Assembly: GCA_014238905.1 (NCBI GenBank)
Contig: JABAAE010000008.1
Location: 224,086 to 288,085, forward strand
Origin: Planctomycetota bacterium
Lineage (GTDB): Bacteria; Planctomycetota; Planctomycetia; Pirellulales; Pirellulaceae
Direction: 5' to 3'
DNA: 64,000 bases
The first letter of the stretch is position 1. Every line of letters begins with the position of its first letter. The notes beneath the pieces are model-generated. The model had not been told where the DNA came from and searched no databases. It was given only the letters and a program-made list of their open reading frames with translations. Below are positions 27,544-35,870 of this stretch, in pieces. Made by a program: the position numbers and the translations under genes.

Positions 27544-27584
27544 TACTTGTCTTGGGCGACAAAAACAAGTACATTGGCGACAAA
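27544..27584. promoter_or_regulatory. candidate GntR operator in the divergent promoter
   Basis: A perfect inverted repeat tacttgt (27544-27550) and acaagta (27565-27571) encloses a second one, ttgtc (27547-27551) and gacaa (27558-27562). In addition the string ggcgacaaa occurs twice with a spacing of about 21 bases, two helix turns. The position, 11 bases beyond the regulator's start codon and 76 before the dehydratase start, suits an autoregulatory operator. Binding is inferred from position and symmetry only. Confidence 0.55.
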
Positions 27585-27659
27585 GTCAAAAGCGAAGCAG
27601 CTGCGGCGACCCACGCTTCCGGCCTTCGCTCCTACCACGGCGATACCTCCAGAAACAAG

Positions 27660-28838
27660 ATGAGAATTACCGCAATCCAAACGCATGTCTGCCACGCCCT
27701 CATGCGGAACTGGGTCTTTGTAAAAGTGATGACTGACCAACCGGGGCTATATGGCTGGGGAGAGGCTACGCTGGAGTGGCACACTCGCAGTGTCGTCGGT
27801 GCAATCGAAGACCTGTCACCGTTGCTGGTCGGGGAGGACCCGACCTGTGTCGAACACCTTTGGCAAATGATGTGGCGACAACATTTCTGGCACGGCAGCG
27901 GCGTGACTCGATCGACGGCGATCGCCGGAATCGATCTTGCGCTCTGGGATATCGTCGGCAAGATTCACGGGGTTCCGTGTCACAAACTATGGGGCGGACC
28001 TGTCCGCGATTCGATACGGCTTTATTGCCATCTTGGCGGGGGGAATCTGGAGAGTTTTTATGAAACACCGGTCGATAACGCAAAACAATTCGCGGACCTC
28101 GCCCAGCAAGCCGTCGCCGAAGGGTTCACAGCATTCAAATCGATGGCTGTGCCTCCAACGATGCCGATCGAAGGCCTCCAGCCGATCAAGGCTGCTGATA
28201 CGTGCGTTGCCGCCATGCGTGAAGAAGTGGGAGATAACATCGACATCATGGTCGACTGCCACGCGCGGCCATCGCCAGCGATGGGCATGCAGTTTGCCAA
28301 AGCCCTCGATCCGTACGGGCTTTATTTCTTTGAAGAACCCTGCTGGCCCGAAAGCATCGAAGGCCTCGCCGCCATCAACGCGGCCGTCACGACACCGATC
28401 GCAACCGGAGAACGCCTGACGCATCTCGCTGCGTTTCGAGATCTGTTTGCGGCGCGAGGCTGTGAGATCTGCCAACTCGACCTCACTCACTGCGGCGGAT
28501 TTACAGAAGCACGTCGCATCGCCGCGCTGGCGGACGCCTACCGGATCGCACTCGCCCCGCACAATCCGCAGGGGCCGGTCAGCACCGCAGCGTCACTGGA
28601 ATTTGGTTTTTCGCAGCCGAGTTACATTATCTGCGAGTCGGTACACAACGACGTCCCGTGGCGGAAGGATGTTGTGGAAGAAGGTTTCGCTGTCGATGAA
28701 AAAACTCGAACCGTGACACCCAATACGCTGCCTGGTCTGGGAATCGAAATCAATGAAGACGCAGTGAAAAAGCACCCGTTCGAACAGGAAATTCCGCAGC
28801 GGGTGTTTTACCGCGATGGAGCCGTAGGAGATTGGTAA
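27660..28838 (+). CDS. mandelate racemase/enolase-superfamily sugar acid dehydratase (galactonate dehydratase-like)
   Basis: About 392 residues from the ATG at 27660; the frame opens further upstream, but residues before [12 protein letters not shown] look like promoter sequence. Enolase-superfamily ligands are visible in order: the Asp in MVDCHARP, the Glu in FFEEP, and the Glu in ATGERLTH. The acid/base histidine is in APHNPQGP. The DCHARP... and HNPQGPVST text is closest to the D-galactonate dehydratase group. Reaction inferred: dehydration of a sugar acid to a 2-keto-3-deoxy acid, which the DapA-family enzyme downstream could cleave. First gene of the rightward arm, divergent from the GntR gene. 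Confidence 0.85.
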   Translation: MRITAIQTHVCHALMRNWVFVKVMTDQPGLYGWGEATLEWHTRSVVGAIEDLSPLLVGEDPTCVEHLWQMMWRQHFWHGSGVTRSTAIAGIDLALWDIVGKIHGVPCHKLWGGPVRDSIRLYCHLGGGNLESFYETPVDNAKQFADLAQQAVAEGFTAFKSMAVPPTMPIEGLQPIKAADTCVAAMREEVGDNIDIMVDCHARPSPAMGMQFAKALDPYGLYFFEEPCWPESIEGLAAINAAVTTPIATGERLTHLAAFRDLFAARGCEICQLDLTHCGGFTEARRIAALADAYRIALAPHNPQGPVSTAASLEFGFSQPSYIICESVHNDVPWRKDVVEEGFAVDEKTRTVTPNTLPGLGIEINEDAVKKHPFEQEIPQRVFYRDGAVGDW

Positions 28839-28847
28839 CGCCAAGCT

Positions 28848-30248
28848 ATGAAATCAAAAACAATGACTCAACCTCCCGCCGCTCGACGTCACAGCTCCTT
28901 CCGAGGGCGTATCGGCATCGCCCGCGAGGACATCACACCCCCAATTGGTATTTACTCTCGAAACTGGGGCGCTGCCAAGCATGATTCAGCCGATTCCATT
29001 CACCGACAATTAACTCTCTCTGCGCTGACGATTGCGTCAGCGTCCGAAGATGCCCCCCTCGTATTAATCGACGCTGATCTCGGCTGGTGGCGTGAGTTGG
29101 ATTTATTCAGTCGTTTCCAGGAGCGTTTGCTGACAGAAATGTCGATTGAGTCTTCACACCTTATCTTCGCACTCAGTCACACCCACGCATCGGCACCCCT
29201 GATGCAGGCAGACTCAGCGCTGCCTGGAAATGAAATCCTAGAGGCCTGGATAGAGCGAATTTATCAGGCCACCGTTTCGGCAATAGGACGCGCCCTCGCA
29301 CAGGCAGATGAGGCCATACTGGACTGGCACAAGGGGCGATGCGGGTTGGCGGCAGTTCGCGATTTACCGGACCCCAATCCCTCGGTAAATCGCATGGTCT
29401 GCGGGTTCAATCCTGCGGTCAGCGCAGACGACACCCTCATGGTAGGCCGAATTACGGATCTTTCGGGAACGACGCGTGCGACGTTGGTCAATTACGCCTG
29501 CCACCCAACGACCTTAGCCTGGGAGAACACGACTATTTCTCCAGACTACATTGGAGCGATGCGTGAAACGATGGAAAAAGAAACCGGCGCGACCGCCTTC
29601 TTTCTGCAAGGAATGTCAGGAGATGTCGCCCCCAAACACCAGTATGTCGGGGACGTCAATGTGGCCGATCGCCACGGACGGCAATTGGGTTTCGCCGCTC
29701 TGGCCACCCTGAACGACATGGAACCCGCAGGCAACCAATTATTCTTCGATCGAGTTGTCGAATCCGGCGCACCATTGGCCGTCTGGAGGCACCAACCACA
29801 TGAACATTCGTCCGACATTCGATCCGTTAAAACAGTCGTTGACCTGAAAATAAAAAATTGGCCGACGGCTGACGAACTTCAACAACAGGAATCCAAATGT
29901 GAAGACCGAGCCCTCAAAGAACGCCTGCGGCGAAAACGGGAAATCCGACGAGCCCTGGGTGATGGTTCTTCATTTCCGCTTGCGGTCTACGCGTGGAGAA
30001 TCGGGGATGCGGTGCTTGTCGGCTCCGGAGGCGAAGCTTACTCTCGACTACAAAGGGAATTGCGAGTCCGCTTCCCTTCCCTGACAATGATTTGCATGAA
30101 CCTCATTAACGGTTCGGTTGGCTATCTCCCCCCAGCAGATCTGTATGACGTGGATGCCTACCCCGTCTGGCAAACCCCGTTCGACCGTGGTTGCCTGGAA
30201 CGAATTGGGGAGACGATGGCAGGTGCCATCGAAGAACTTCTGGATTGA
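28848..30248 (+). CDS. neutral/alkaline ceramidase-like hydrolase
   Basis: A 466-residue protein without an evident signal peptide. It opens with RIGIAREDITPPIGIY, the start of the ceramidase N-terminal fold, and has the metal-site motif ALSHTHASAPLM near residue 105. Further marks are NYACHPTTLAW (near 215) and FFLQGMSGDVAPKH (near 250). These match the first domain of the large protein at 5734 (SATHTHSAPS, SQGTSGDLHW). The family hydrolyses ceramide-type amides, but the bacterial members near sugar genes may act on other N- or O-acyl compounds. It follows the dehydratase by 9 bases and precedes the aldolase by 54, so it belongs to the same unit. Confidence 0.82.
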   Translation: MKSKTMTQPPAARRHSSFRGRIGIAREDITPPIGIYSRNWGAAKHDSADSIHRQLTLSALTIASASEDAPLVLIDADLGWWRELDLFSRFQERLLTEMSIESSHLIFALSHTHASAPLMQADSALPGNEILEAWIERIYQATVSAIGRALAQADEAILDWHKGRCGLAAVRDLPDPNPSVNRMVCGFNPAVSADDTLMVGRITDLSGTTRATLVNYACHPTTLAWENTTISPDYIGAMRETMEKETGATAFFLQGMSGDVAPKHQYVGDVNVADRHGRQLGFAALATLNDMEPAGNQLFFDRVVESGAPLAVWRHQPHEHSSDIRSVKTVVDLKIKNWPTADELQQQESKCEDRALKERLRRKREIRRALGDGSSFPLAVYAWRIGDAVLVGSGGEAYSRLQRELRVRFPSLTMICMNLINGSVGYLPPADLYDVDAYPVWQTPFDRGCLERIGETMAGAIEELLD

Positions 30249-30302
30249 ATTGAGACAAACAGCAAGCGACAACGAAGCGGCAGACAGGGCACAGTAAAGA
30301 TC

Positions 30303-31223
30303 ATGACCGTGAAACAGAAAATTGAAGGCATCCTGCCGATTCTGCATACACCCTTTGATGCTAACGACGAAATAGATCGCGATAGCCTTCAACGCGAAAT
30401 CGATTGGGCATTTGAGCAGGGAAGTGATGGTGTCTGTTCGGCGATGGTTTCGGAGATCCTCCGCCTCACTGCGGAAGAACGAATCGTTCTAAATCGACTG
30501 ATTGTGAAAATGACTGCTGGCCGTGGAAATGTCGTGGCCAGCGTTGGCGCCGAGAGCACCAAGCAGGCGGTGTACTTTGCGAAGGCAGCCCATGATGCCG
30601 GGTGCAACGCCATTATGGCGATTCCTCCCATTTCAACAGCGCTGCCCGTGACGGCACTACAGGACTACTTCAATACACTGGCAGAAGCAGTGCCCGTTCC
30701 CCTCATCGTGCAGGACGCATCGTCTTACGTCGGCGCATCGATCCCAACGACATTTTATGTTCACCTGCTGGATCAGTATGGGCCACAGAAAATCTTGTTC
30801 AAACCCGAAGGCGCACCGATCGGACCGAATATTTCTGACCTGCGAAATGCCAGCAGCGGTCGTGCCTGCATGTTCGACGGTTCGGGCGGCATGCTGCTGA
30901 TCGATGCCTTCCGGCGTGGCGTCGTTGGAACGATGCCGGGCATGGATCTTCTGGATGGCATCGCCGCCTTATGGCAAGCTTTGCAAAACAAGGATGACCA
31001 AACCGCCTACCGTATCTACTTCCCCATTTGCGCAATCGTGGCGCTCCAACTGCAGGCTGGACTGGACGGATTCCTGGCCATTGAGAAGTACATTCTGTGC
31101 AAGCGTGGTCTCTTTACGACCGATCGGCGACGCCAACCGAATGGGTGGAACCTTGACCCAGAGACCCAAAAAGAAGTCGATCGGCTTCTGGCGATCATGG
31201 CTGATGCGTTGGCTACCCCATGA
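30303..31223 (+). CDS. DapA-family aldolase/lyase
   Basis: A 306-residue TIM-barrel enzyme of the dihydrodipicolinate synthase family. The start (GILPILHTPFDANDEID) and the strand GCNAIMAIPP are standard. The Schiff-base lysine is most likely the Lys in KILFKPEGAP near residue 165. The usual tyrosine motif YNxP is replaced by QDASSYVG, so the enzyme is not a typical DapA. In the setting of a sugar-acid dehydratase and an MFS carrier, the likely job is aldol cleavage of a 2-keto-3-deoxy acid, or its dehydration as in related KDG enzymes; this is inference. It overlaps the transporter start by 4 bases (ATGA). Confidence 0.85.
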   Translation: MTVKQKIEGILPILHTPFDANDEIDRDSLQREIDWAFEQGSDGVCSAMVSEILRLTAEERIVLNRLIVKMTAGRGNVVASVGAESTKQAVYFAKAAHDAGCNAIMAIPPISTALPVTALQDYFNTLAEAVPVPLIVQDASSYVGASIPTTFYVHLLDQYGPQKILFKPEGAPIGPNISDLRNASSGRACMFDGSGGMLLIDAFRRGVVGTMPGMDLLDGIAALWQALQNKDDQTAYRIYFPICAIVALQLQAGLDGFLAIEKYILCKRGLFTTDRRRQPNGWNLDPETQKEVDRLLAIMADALATP

Positions 31224-32572
31224 ATAAGCACCCGACGAATAAGCACCCGACGAATAAGCACCCCAGCCAGGCAGACAAAGACGAGATTCCCAACGAAATG
31301 CCATTCGCCCGGCCAACCCAAGTACGCCACGAAGTACTGATATTGCTGACGCTGGCAGCTGCCATCGCGTACCTAACTCGTAATGCGGTGGGCGTCGGCG
31401 AAAGCACGATTCGAGAAGACCTTGGTCTCTCCCTGCGGCAATCCGGCTGGTTTATGGCTGCATTTTTCTGGAGCTACGCCGCCCTACAGGTGCCAAGTGG
31501 ATCGTTGGCCCATCGGTTTGGAACCCGGTTTGCCATGGTCGCTTTCGCCTGCGGTGGTTCAATCGCCGCAGTCACCATCGGGCTTGCACCAGCGCTTTGG
31601 TTGTTGGTCGCCGCTCAACTCTTAATGGGGGCAACACAAGCAGGACTCTTTCCCGCTTCCTGTTTCGCCATTTCGCATTGGACGCCTCTCGCCCGACGTA
31701 CATTGGCGTGCGGGGCCTTGGCCGTCGGGATGCAGGTCGGAGCGATCGTTGCCAGCCTGGCAACGGGTAACCTGATTGCCCTGATGCATTGGAGATGGGT
31801 GTTCGCGCTGTTTGCTGTTCCCGGCTTTGTTTGGGCGGCGGTCTTCCTCGTCCGCTTTCGCAATCACCCCGCGGACGATCCCAAAGTGAACCAGGCCGAA
31901 CGGGCGATCATTCATCCGGAAATGCCATCGGTTGACTTGCATACAACACCATCCCCGCCAACACCTTGGAAATCGATTCTTGAAAATCCCGCGATTTGGT
32001 TTTTATGCGGACAGCAAATTTGTCGAGCAGCTGGCTATATGTTTTTCGCAAGCTGGTTCCCGACGTTTCTCCAGGAGACTCGAGGAGTATCGGTGCAAAA
32101 TTCAGGTTACCTCCAGGCGTTGGTCTTTGCCGGCATTCTGGCAGGCAGCTTTTTAGGAGGATTGCTTACCGACTGGATCTGGCAGCGTACCGGCAACCTG
32201 AGACTCAGTCGCAGTGGTGTAGGAACGACGTTTCTGTTCGGTTGCGCAGTGTTGATTCTATTGGCATGGTTTGTAGAGAGCACTTTGCTGGCGGTGGTTC
32301 TGCTGGCGATCGGTTCTTTGCTGGCAGCGATGGCCGGTCCATGCGCATCGGCAGCCACCATCGATATCGGGGGTGACCACGTGCCTCAAGTCTACGGCAT
32401 CATGAATATGAGCGGGAATTTCGCAGCGGCCGCTTGCCCCATCCTGATCGCCGAGATTTTTGAATGGACGTCCAACTGGACAGTCGTTTTATTGTTGTTT
32501 GCAGCAATCTATCTGGTTGGATCGATCTGCTGGGCGATGGTCGACTGCCGACAAACTATTGAAAGCCGATAG
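31220..32572 (+). CDS. MFS transporter, anion:cation symporter type (hexuronate/glucarate-like)
   Basis: A 450-residue, 12-helix carrier. Helix-1 text is LILLTLAAAIAYLTRNAVG and the loop LAHRFGTRFAM gives the MFS signature. The set of motifs fits the ACS group that imports sugar acids. The cytoplasmic N-terminus carries three copies of NKHP(T/S) caused by a 15-bp repeat. Start and stop overlap the aldolase gene by 4 bases. It is the last gene of the catabolic unit. No terminator is seen directly behind it; the next structure is the palindrome at 32816. Confidence 0.88.
   Translation: MNKHPTNKHPTNKHPSQADKDEIPNEMPFARPTQVRHEVLILLTLAAAIAYLTRNAVGVGESTIREDLGLSLRQSGWFMAAFFWSYAALQVPSGSLAHRFGTRFAMVAFACGGSIAAVTIGLAPALWLLVAAQLLMGATQAGLFPASCFAISHWTPLARRTLACGALAVGMQVGAIVASLATGNLIALMHWRWVFALFAVPGFVWAAVFLVRFRNHPADDPKVNQAERAIIHPEMPSVDLHTTPSPPTPWKSILENPAIWFLCGQQICRAAGYMFFASWFPTFLQETRGVSVQNSGYLQALVFAGILAGSFLGGLLTDWIWQRTGNLRLSRSGVGTTFLFGCAVLILLAWFVESTLLAVVLLAIGSLLAAMAGPCASAATIDIGGDHVPQVYGIMNMSGNFAAAACPILIAEIFEWTSNWTVVLLLFAAIYLVGSICWAMVDCRQTIESR
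31223..31267. repeat. 15-bp in-frame tandem repeat, three copies
   Basis: Units aataagcacccgacg at 31223-31237 and 31238-31252, with a changed third copy at 31253-31267. It encodes NKHPT NKHPT NKHPS at the start of the transporter. Confidence 0.93.
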
Positions 32573-32815
32573 CGACCGCAGCAAACCTCACCCTAACCGC
32601 CTTCCCCGACACCGGTCTCCCGCGATCGAAAATCCGAGCGGAAACGGGTCGACCCGAGGCCGCCAAGGTCACCCGCACAACTAACTGCCTTTGTAAACAG
32701 CTACCCGGGTCGCATCTGGCTTCCCAACCTGCCACAATGGGGGGGTTGAAAGATCCCCGACGTAAGCTTCTTTCATTGAGGCTTCCTGACGACAAGAATG
32801 CACCATTTTCCCTTG

Positions 32816-32842
32816 TGAAAATTCTCCCCGGGAGAATTTTCA
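32816..32842. promoter_or_regulatory. perfect 27-nt palindrome before the NTF2-like gene
   Basis: Thirteen-base arms (tgaaaattctccc and gggagaattttca) pair perfectly around a single C at 32829. It lies 30 bases upstream of the start at 32873 and 244 bases after the transporter stop. The arms are followed by GTTTTAC, not a long T run, so a protein-binding operator or an mRNA leader hairpin is as likely as a terminator for the upstream unit. Confidence 0.7.
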
Positions 32843-32872
32843 GTTTTACTTAATATGGAAAGAGATAGCTTT

Positions 32873-33352
32873 ATGAAGGTACTTTCTGCTGTACTGGTTT
32901 TTTCATTCATCCACGGCATTGGTTCGGCTCAAGATAACCAGGAACAAAAAGACGCCAAAGAAATCAAAGCAATGATCCTCAAGATGAATAAGGAGCTGAA
33001 ACAGGACGGGAAGCTCCAAGAATCGAATATATCATCCAAGGGGGCGCATGAATTTTGGTCAAGTGGCGGTTTCCTCGTTGAAATAGCGCCTGATTTTGAA
33101 TTCGGATTTGATTCTTTTAATTTGACTTCCAAGCATATCACCATCATCTCTCTGATACCCGGCAAGGCAGCAGTGGCCGCTTATTACAACGAAGGTTCAT
33201 TCAAGCCCAAAAACAACGCCAAAGTAGAACACTATCGATGTCGCGTCACAACAGTTTTTGTCAATGAAAATGGAAAATGGAAAGAGCGACACTCGCATTA
33301 TTCACCCGTCAAAGGTGGTTCAGGAACAACCCAAACCACTCCTAATGATTAA
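32873..33352 (+). CDS. small secreted NTF2-like (SnoaL/DUF4440-type) protein
   Basis: About 159 residues from the ATG at 32873, chosen because GGAAAG lies 10 bases before it and a signal peptide (KVLSAVLVFSFIHGIGSAQ) then begins at the first residue. The mature part has the order helix then repeated strands of NTF2-like folds, with SGGFLVEIAPDFEFGF and the closing FVNENGKWKERHSHYSP, the typical end strand of ketosteroid-isomerase-like proteins. No catalytic residues can be assigned. It is transcribed alone, bounded by the palindrome before and the terminator after. Confidence 0.65.
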   Translation: MKVLSAVLVFSFIHGIGSAQDNQEQKDAKEIKAMILKMNKELKQDGKLQESNISSKGAHEFWSSGGFLVEIAPDFEFGFDSFNLTSKHITIISLIPGKAAVAAYYNEGSFKPKNNAKVEHYRCRVTTVFVNENGKWKERHSHYSPVKGGSGTTQTTPND

Positions 33353-33397
33353 TGTTCATGGCAGTATGCTCTGGAAGAGAACTGACACCTCCAGCTT

Positions 33398-33428
33398 AAA
33401 AAACCACGGCTGACACCGTGGTTTTTTT
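33398..33428 (+). terminator. rho-independent terminator
   Basis: A 12-bp stem (aaaaaaccacgg at 33398-33409, ccgtggtttttt at 33416-33427) with a six-base loop ends in a T run to 33428. It sits 46 bases after the NTF2-like stop codon. The A run before the stem makes it potentially bidirectional, which would also suit the leftward kinase gene. Confidence 0.88.
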
Positions 33429-33649
33429 GATCCAATTCCTTTCGGGACGGTCAAAATAAATCCAAAACATTTTCAGCATAGAAGCCTCTTCATTTCGTAG
33501 TTGGCCCGTTTCCTATCAGGCTTGTACGAAAAATGAATCAGGGGACTTCGCAGATCACTTTCAAAGGAATGCCCCCGGTGGAAAGCGATTGCATCGACAA
33601 ATCGCTTTGAGCACCTGACACTTGGTGGCAAGAAAACCCTGCGGGTCGA

Positions 33650-34687
33650 TTAGCTGGAATAAGATCGCAAACCAAGGAGCATCTCTGCTCTTTCGGTAAG
33701 CGGTTTGGCAGCAAATTCTCGGTCAGTGTATTCCACCAGGCTGTCTTGAACCAAAGAATAAACGGTCGTTCGGTCTTGGCTGGTATCGATCTCCACGCAC
33801 TTTCCTTTGCTCTTGAAATACTCAATAGTCGGCAACGTTTCTGCCTTAAAAGTGTCGAAACGCAGTTTCAGACTTTGAGCATTGTCATCGACCCTGCCTG
33901 TATACTTTGCTCGACCCAAAATACGCTGTTCTAAAACAGCGTAGGGACACTCAAAATACAACATTTTAGGCAACTCAGACTCTTTGCCGAAGATCTCGTA
34001 CCAGCCCGATAAATTATCCAGAGAACGAGGAAATCCATCGAGTAAAAAATTTGTTTTTCCAGTCTTTCTGGTGACCTCCTCCATCGCGTTGCTGAGGAGA
34101 GTCACGGTAATTTCATTGGGAACCAACTTTCCCGCAGCAATAAATTTCTCTATGGCAGCGGCAGTAGGACCTTCGGCCTGGCGGGCCGCTCGAAGCAACT
34201 CTCCCATCGAAAGATGCGTCCAACCAAGCTGCGACTCGGCAAGTTCGCACATCGTTCCTTTGCCAGCGCCCGGGCCGCCAAGAACAAAGACAACGTTGGG
34301 CTGAGGACAAGCCTGTCGTGGATCGCAGTGATGAATAACAAGATTCGGAGCAGGTGCAACTCCTTTTTTATAGACGTGCCATGGCCGATCTGTGGGCGGC
34401 AATTCATCTTCGCAGGTCATGTCATAGGCGAGATGTCCATCCAGTCGACAGATCCTCCATGATTGATAGCTATTGGAGTACGAGAGAGCGGGGCTTCGAG
34501 CACTCTTGCCATCGGCTCGATCCCACGCCATCTTACCGTTCCAGTAACCGACGCTGGATACGGTGCCCGATTCGGATTCGGTAGGGGGAGCATTGGAGGG
34601 GACAAACAGACCATCCACCTCGGGAATCCCTGCTCCAGTGACTTCAACAAAAAGTGTGTTCGGCTTAAGCTCGTTTCTTTCAACCAT
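33650..34687 (-). CDS. UMP/CMP- or adenylate-kinase-like NMP kinase with extra N-terminal domain
   Basis: About 345 residues from the ATG at 34687, which has AGAAGG ahead of it; a GTG at 34738 is a less likely start. The kinase occupies roughly residues 130-340: P-loop GGPGAGKGT (137-145), NMP-binding FLLDGFPRSLDN, then ILGRAKYTGRVDDN and ETLPTIEYFKSKGK. The short LID (TGRVDDN) and the 'eTlPtIeYf' helix are those of eukaryotic-type UMP/CMP kinases, not bacterial Cmk or the zinc-LID Adk. Residues 13-108 are an added domain: TLFVEVTGAGIPEVDGLFVP, then SNSYQSWRICRLDG and ELPPTDRPWHVYKKG. That G-A-G/N-G/Y-P...W...PP..W pattern resembles a small domain I recall from algal and protist proteins. Single gene. 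Confidence 0.85.
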   Translation of the reverse strand: MVERNELKPNTLFVEVTGAGIPEVDGLFVPSNAPPTESESGTVSSVGYWNGKMAWDRADGKSARSPALSYSNSYQSWRICRLDGHLAYDMTCEDELPPTDRPWHVYKKGVAPAPNLVIHHCDPRQACPQPNVVFVLGGPGAGKGTMCELAESQLGWTHLSMGELLRAARQAEGPTAAAIEKFIAAGKLVPNEITVTLLSNAMEEVTRKTGKTNFLLDGFPRSLDNLSGWYEIFGKESELPKMLYFECPYAVLEQRILGRAKYTGRVDDNAQSLKLRFDTFKAETLPTIEYFKSKGKCVEIDTSQDRTTVYSLVQDSLVEYTDREFAAKPLTERAEMLLGLRSYSS

Positions 34688-34738
34688 GGTGACCTTCTTT
34701 GATGCTGACACGCCCCGCTCCGAAAGCCGGCCCAACAC

Positions 34739-35870
34739 GGCCAGCCGAGAAATAGTTTACCAAGCTCAGCCAAAAGTTGAACGTCCCTCCAGTTCACACA
34801 CCACTTCCCGATCTTTACCAGCCTGCCAGACGCCGAGCTTTATGAATCAATATTCGTTGGCGAAATCACTGTGTTCGAAAGTGGATGCGGGCGGAAAAAA
34901 ATCGGCCGACAAACGATTAAAGCCCTCGTTCGGATTTTGAAACACCTTAACTGTGTTCTAAGCCGTCTATAAAGGTCATCTTCACCGTAGCGATAGCCGC
35001 CCAACACGAGCCAAAATGAGTCTCTTAGCGAAATAAAAAAAGGCGAAGACCAACTTTGAGAAAAGACGGGCGATAAAAAACTCAGCCAATCGATTCTGGT
35101 CGCCTTCAAAAAAAGCTGCGGACTTGAGAGTCCGATCAAAAGCCTGAAAAAAGCCGATACCTTTGACACGATGACGACCGCCTGAAAAAGCTTAAAAAAA
35201 TACAAGATCAAGGTCGCCGGCAATAGGACGGTCGCCGCCTTGGTACTAACGGGAAGCGGTTCACCATCGCTATGGACTCCTTTCCATCCCCCCCCACCCA
35301 CCATGGTCAAGCCAGATCATGACATCAAAGCCCTAAAAAAGAATTGTGGCTTGAAAAACAATAGATTAAGATGATTGGTCTAGCGATGGTCTCAAATTGC
35401 CCCTGGTGAATGAGCTTTCCTCAACCGGCCAACGACACACAAGATCACAACAAACAGCCAGAAAACCAAGGCAACACGCGATGACAGTGAACGCCGCACT
35501 AATCACGTTGGCGATGAAAGCAATGATGGCACTCTTTAGCGGGAATACTGGCGTCCATCAAGACAACTCAAACATCGTTTTCATTTTTGCCGAATACGAG
35601 AGCCACCCAGGTTTGCCTTTTAGCGGATCACCAACCGGTGGAGCCTAGTTGGGAACATTTGACAATCCGGCGACGTGGCGAATTTGAAACAGGGCCCAAT
35701 GCCCAGAGGGAGTTCATCAATTTTAATCAGAGGAGGCTAATCAATCCCGCCAACCGTCAGACCGAAGAAATTCAGCCTAGTAGCCTTGTTCACGCTTTTT
35801 CCTACCATTTTTATCCCGAATTTTTCGCACCAAATCAGCAACCCTCGTTGGCAGATACCGGAGGATCATC
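34739..35870. other. 1.1-kb intergenic region, no gene I can support
   Basis: The left part (34950-35250) is rich in A runs and repeats a gcctgaaaaa(a)gc string at about 35135 and 35182. A hydrophobic minus-strand frame at 34840-35310 matches no family and may be an artefact of the A-rich plus strand. The right part runs to a very good ribosome site (ggagga at 35860-35865) for the cytochrome gene. It could hide a small RNA or a decayed gene. Confidence 0.4.

Noticed and set aside
27534-27740. N-terminal extension of the GntR gene
   Set aside because: It crosses the divergent promoter and the start of the dehydratase gene; the HTH begins at the inner ATG.
34840-35310. 156-codon hydrophobic minus-strand frame
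   Set aside because: It has no recognisable family, no ribosome site, and the F/L-rich text follows from A runs on the plus strand.
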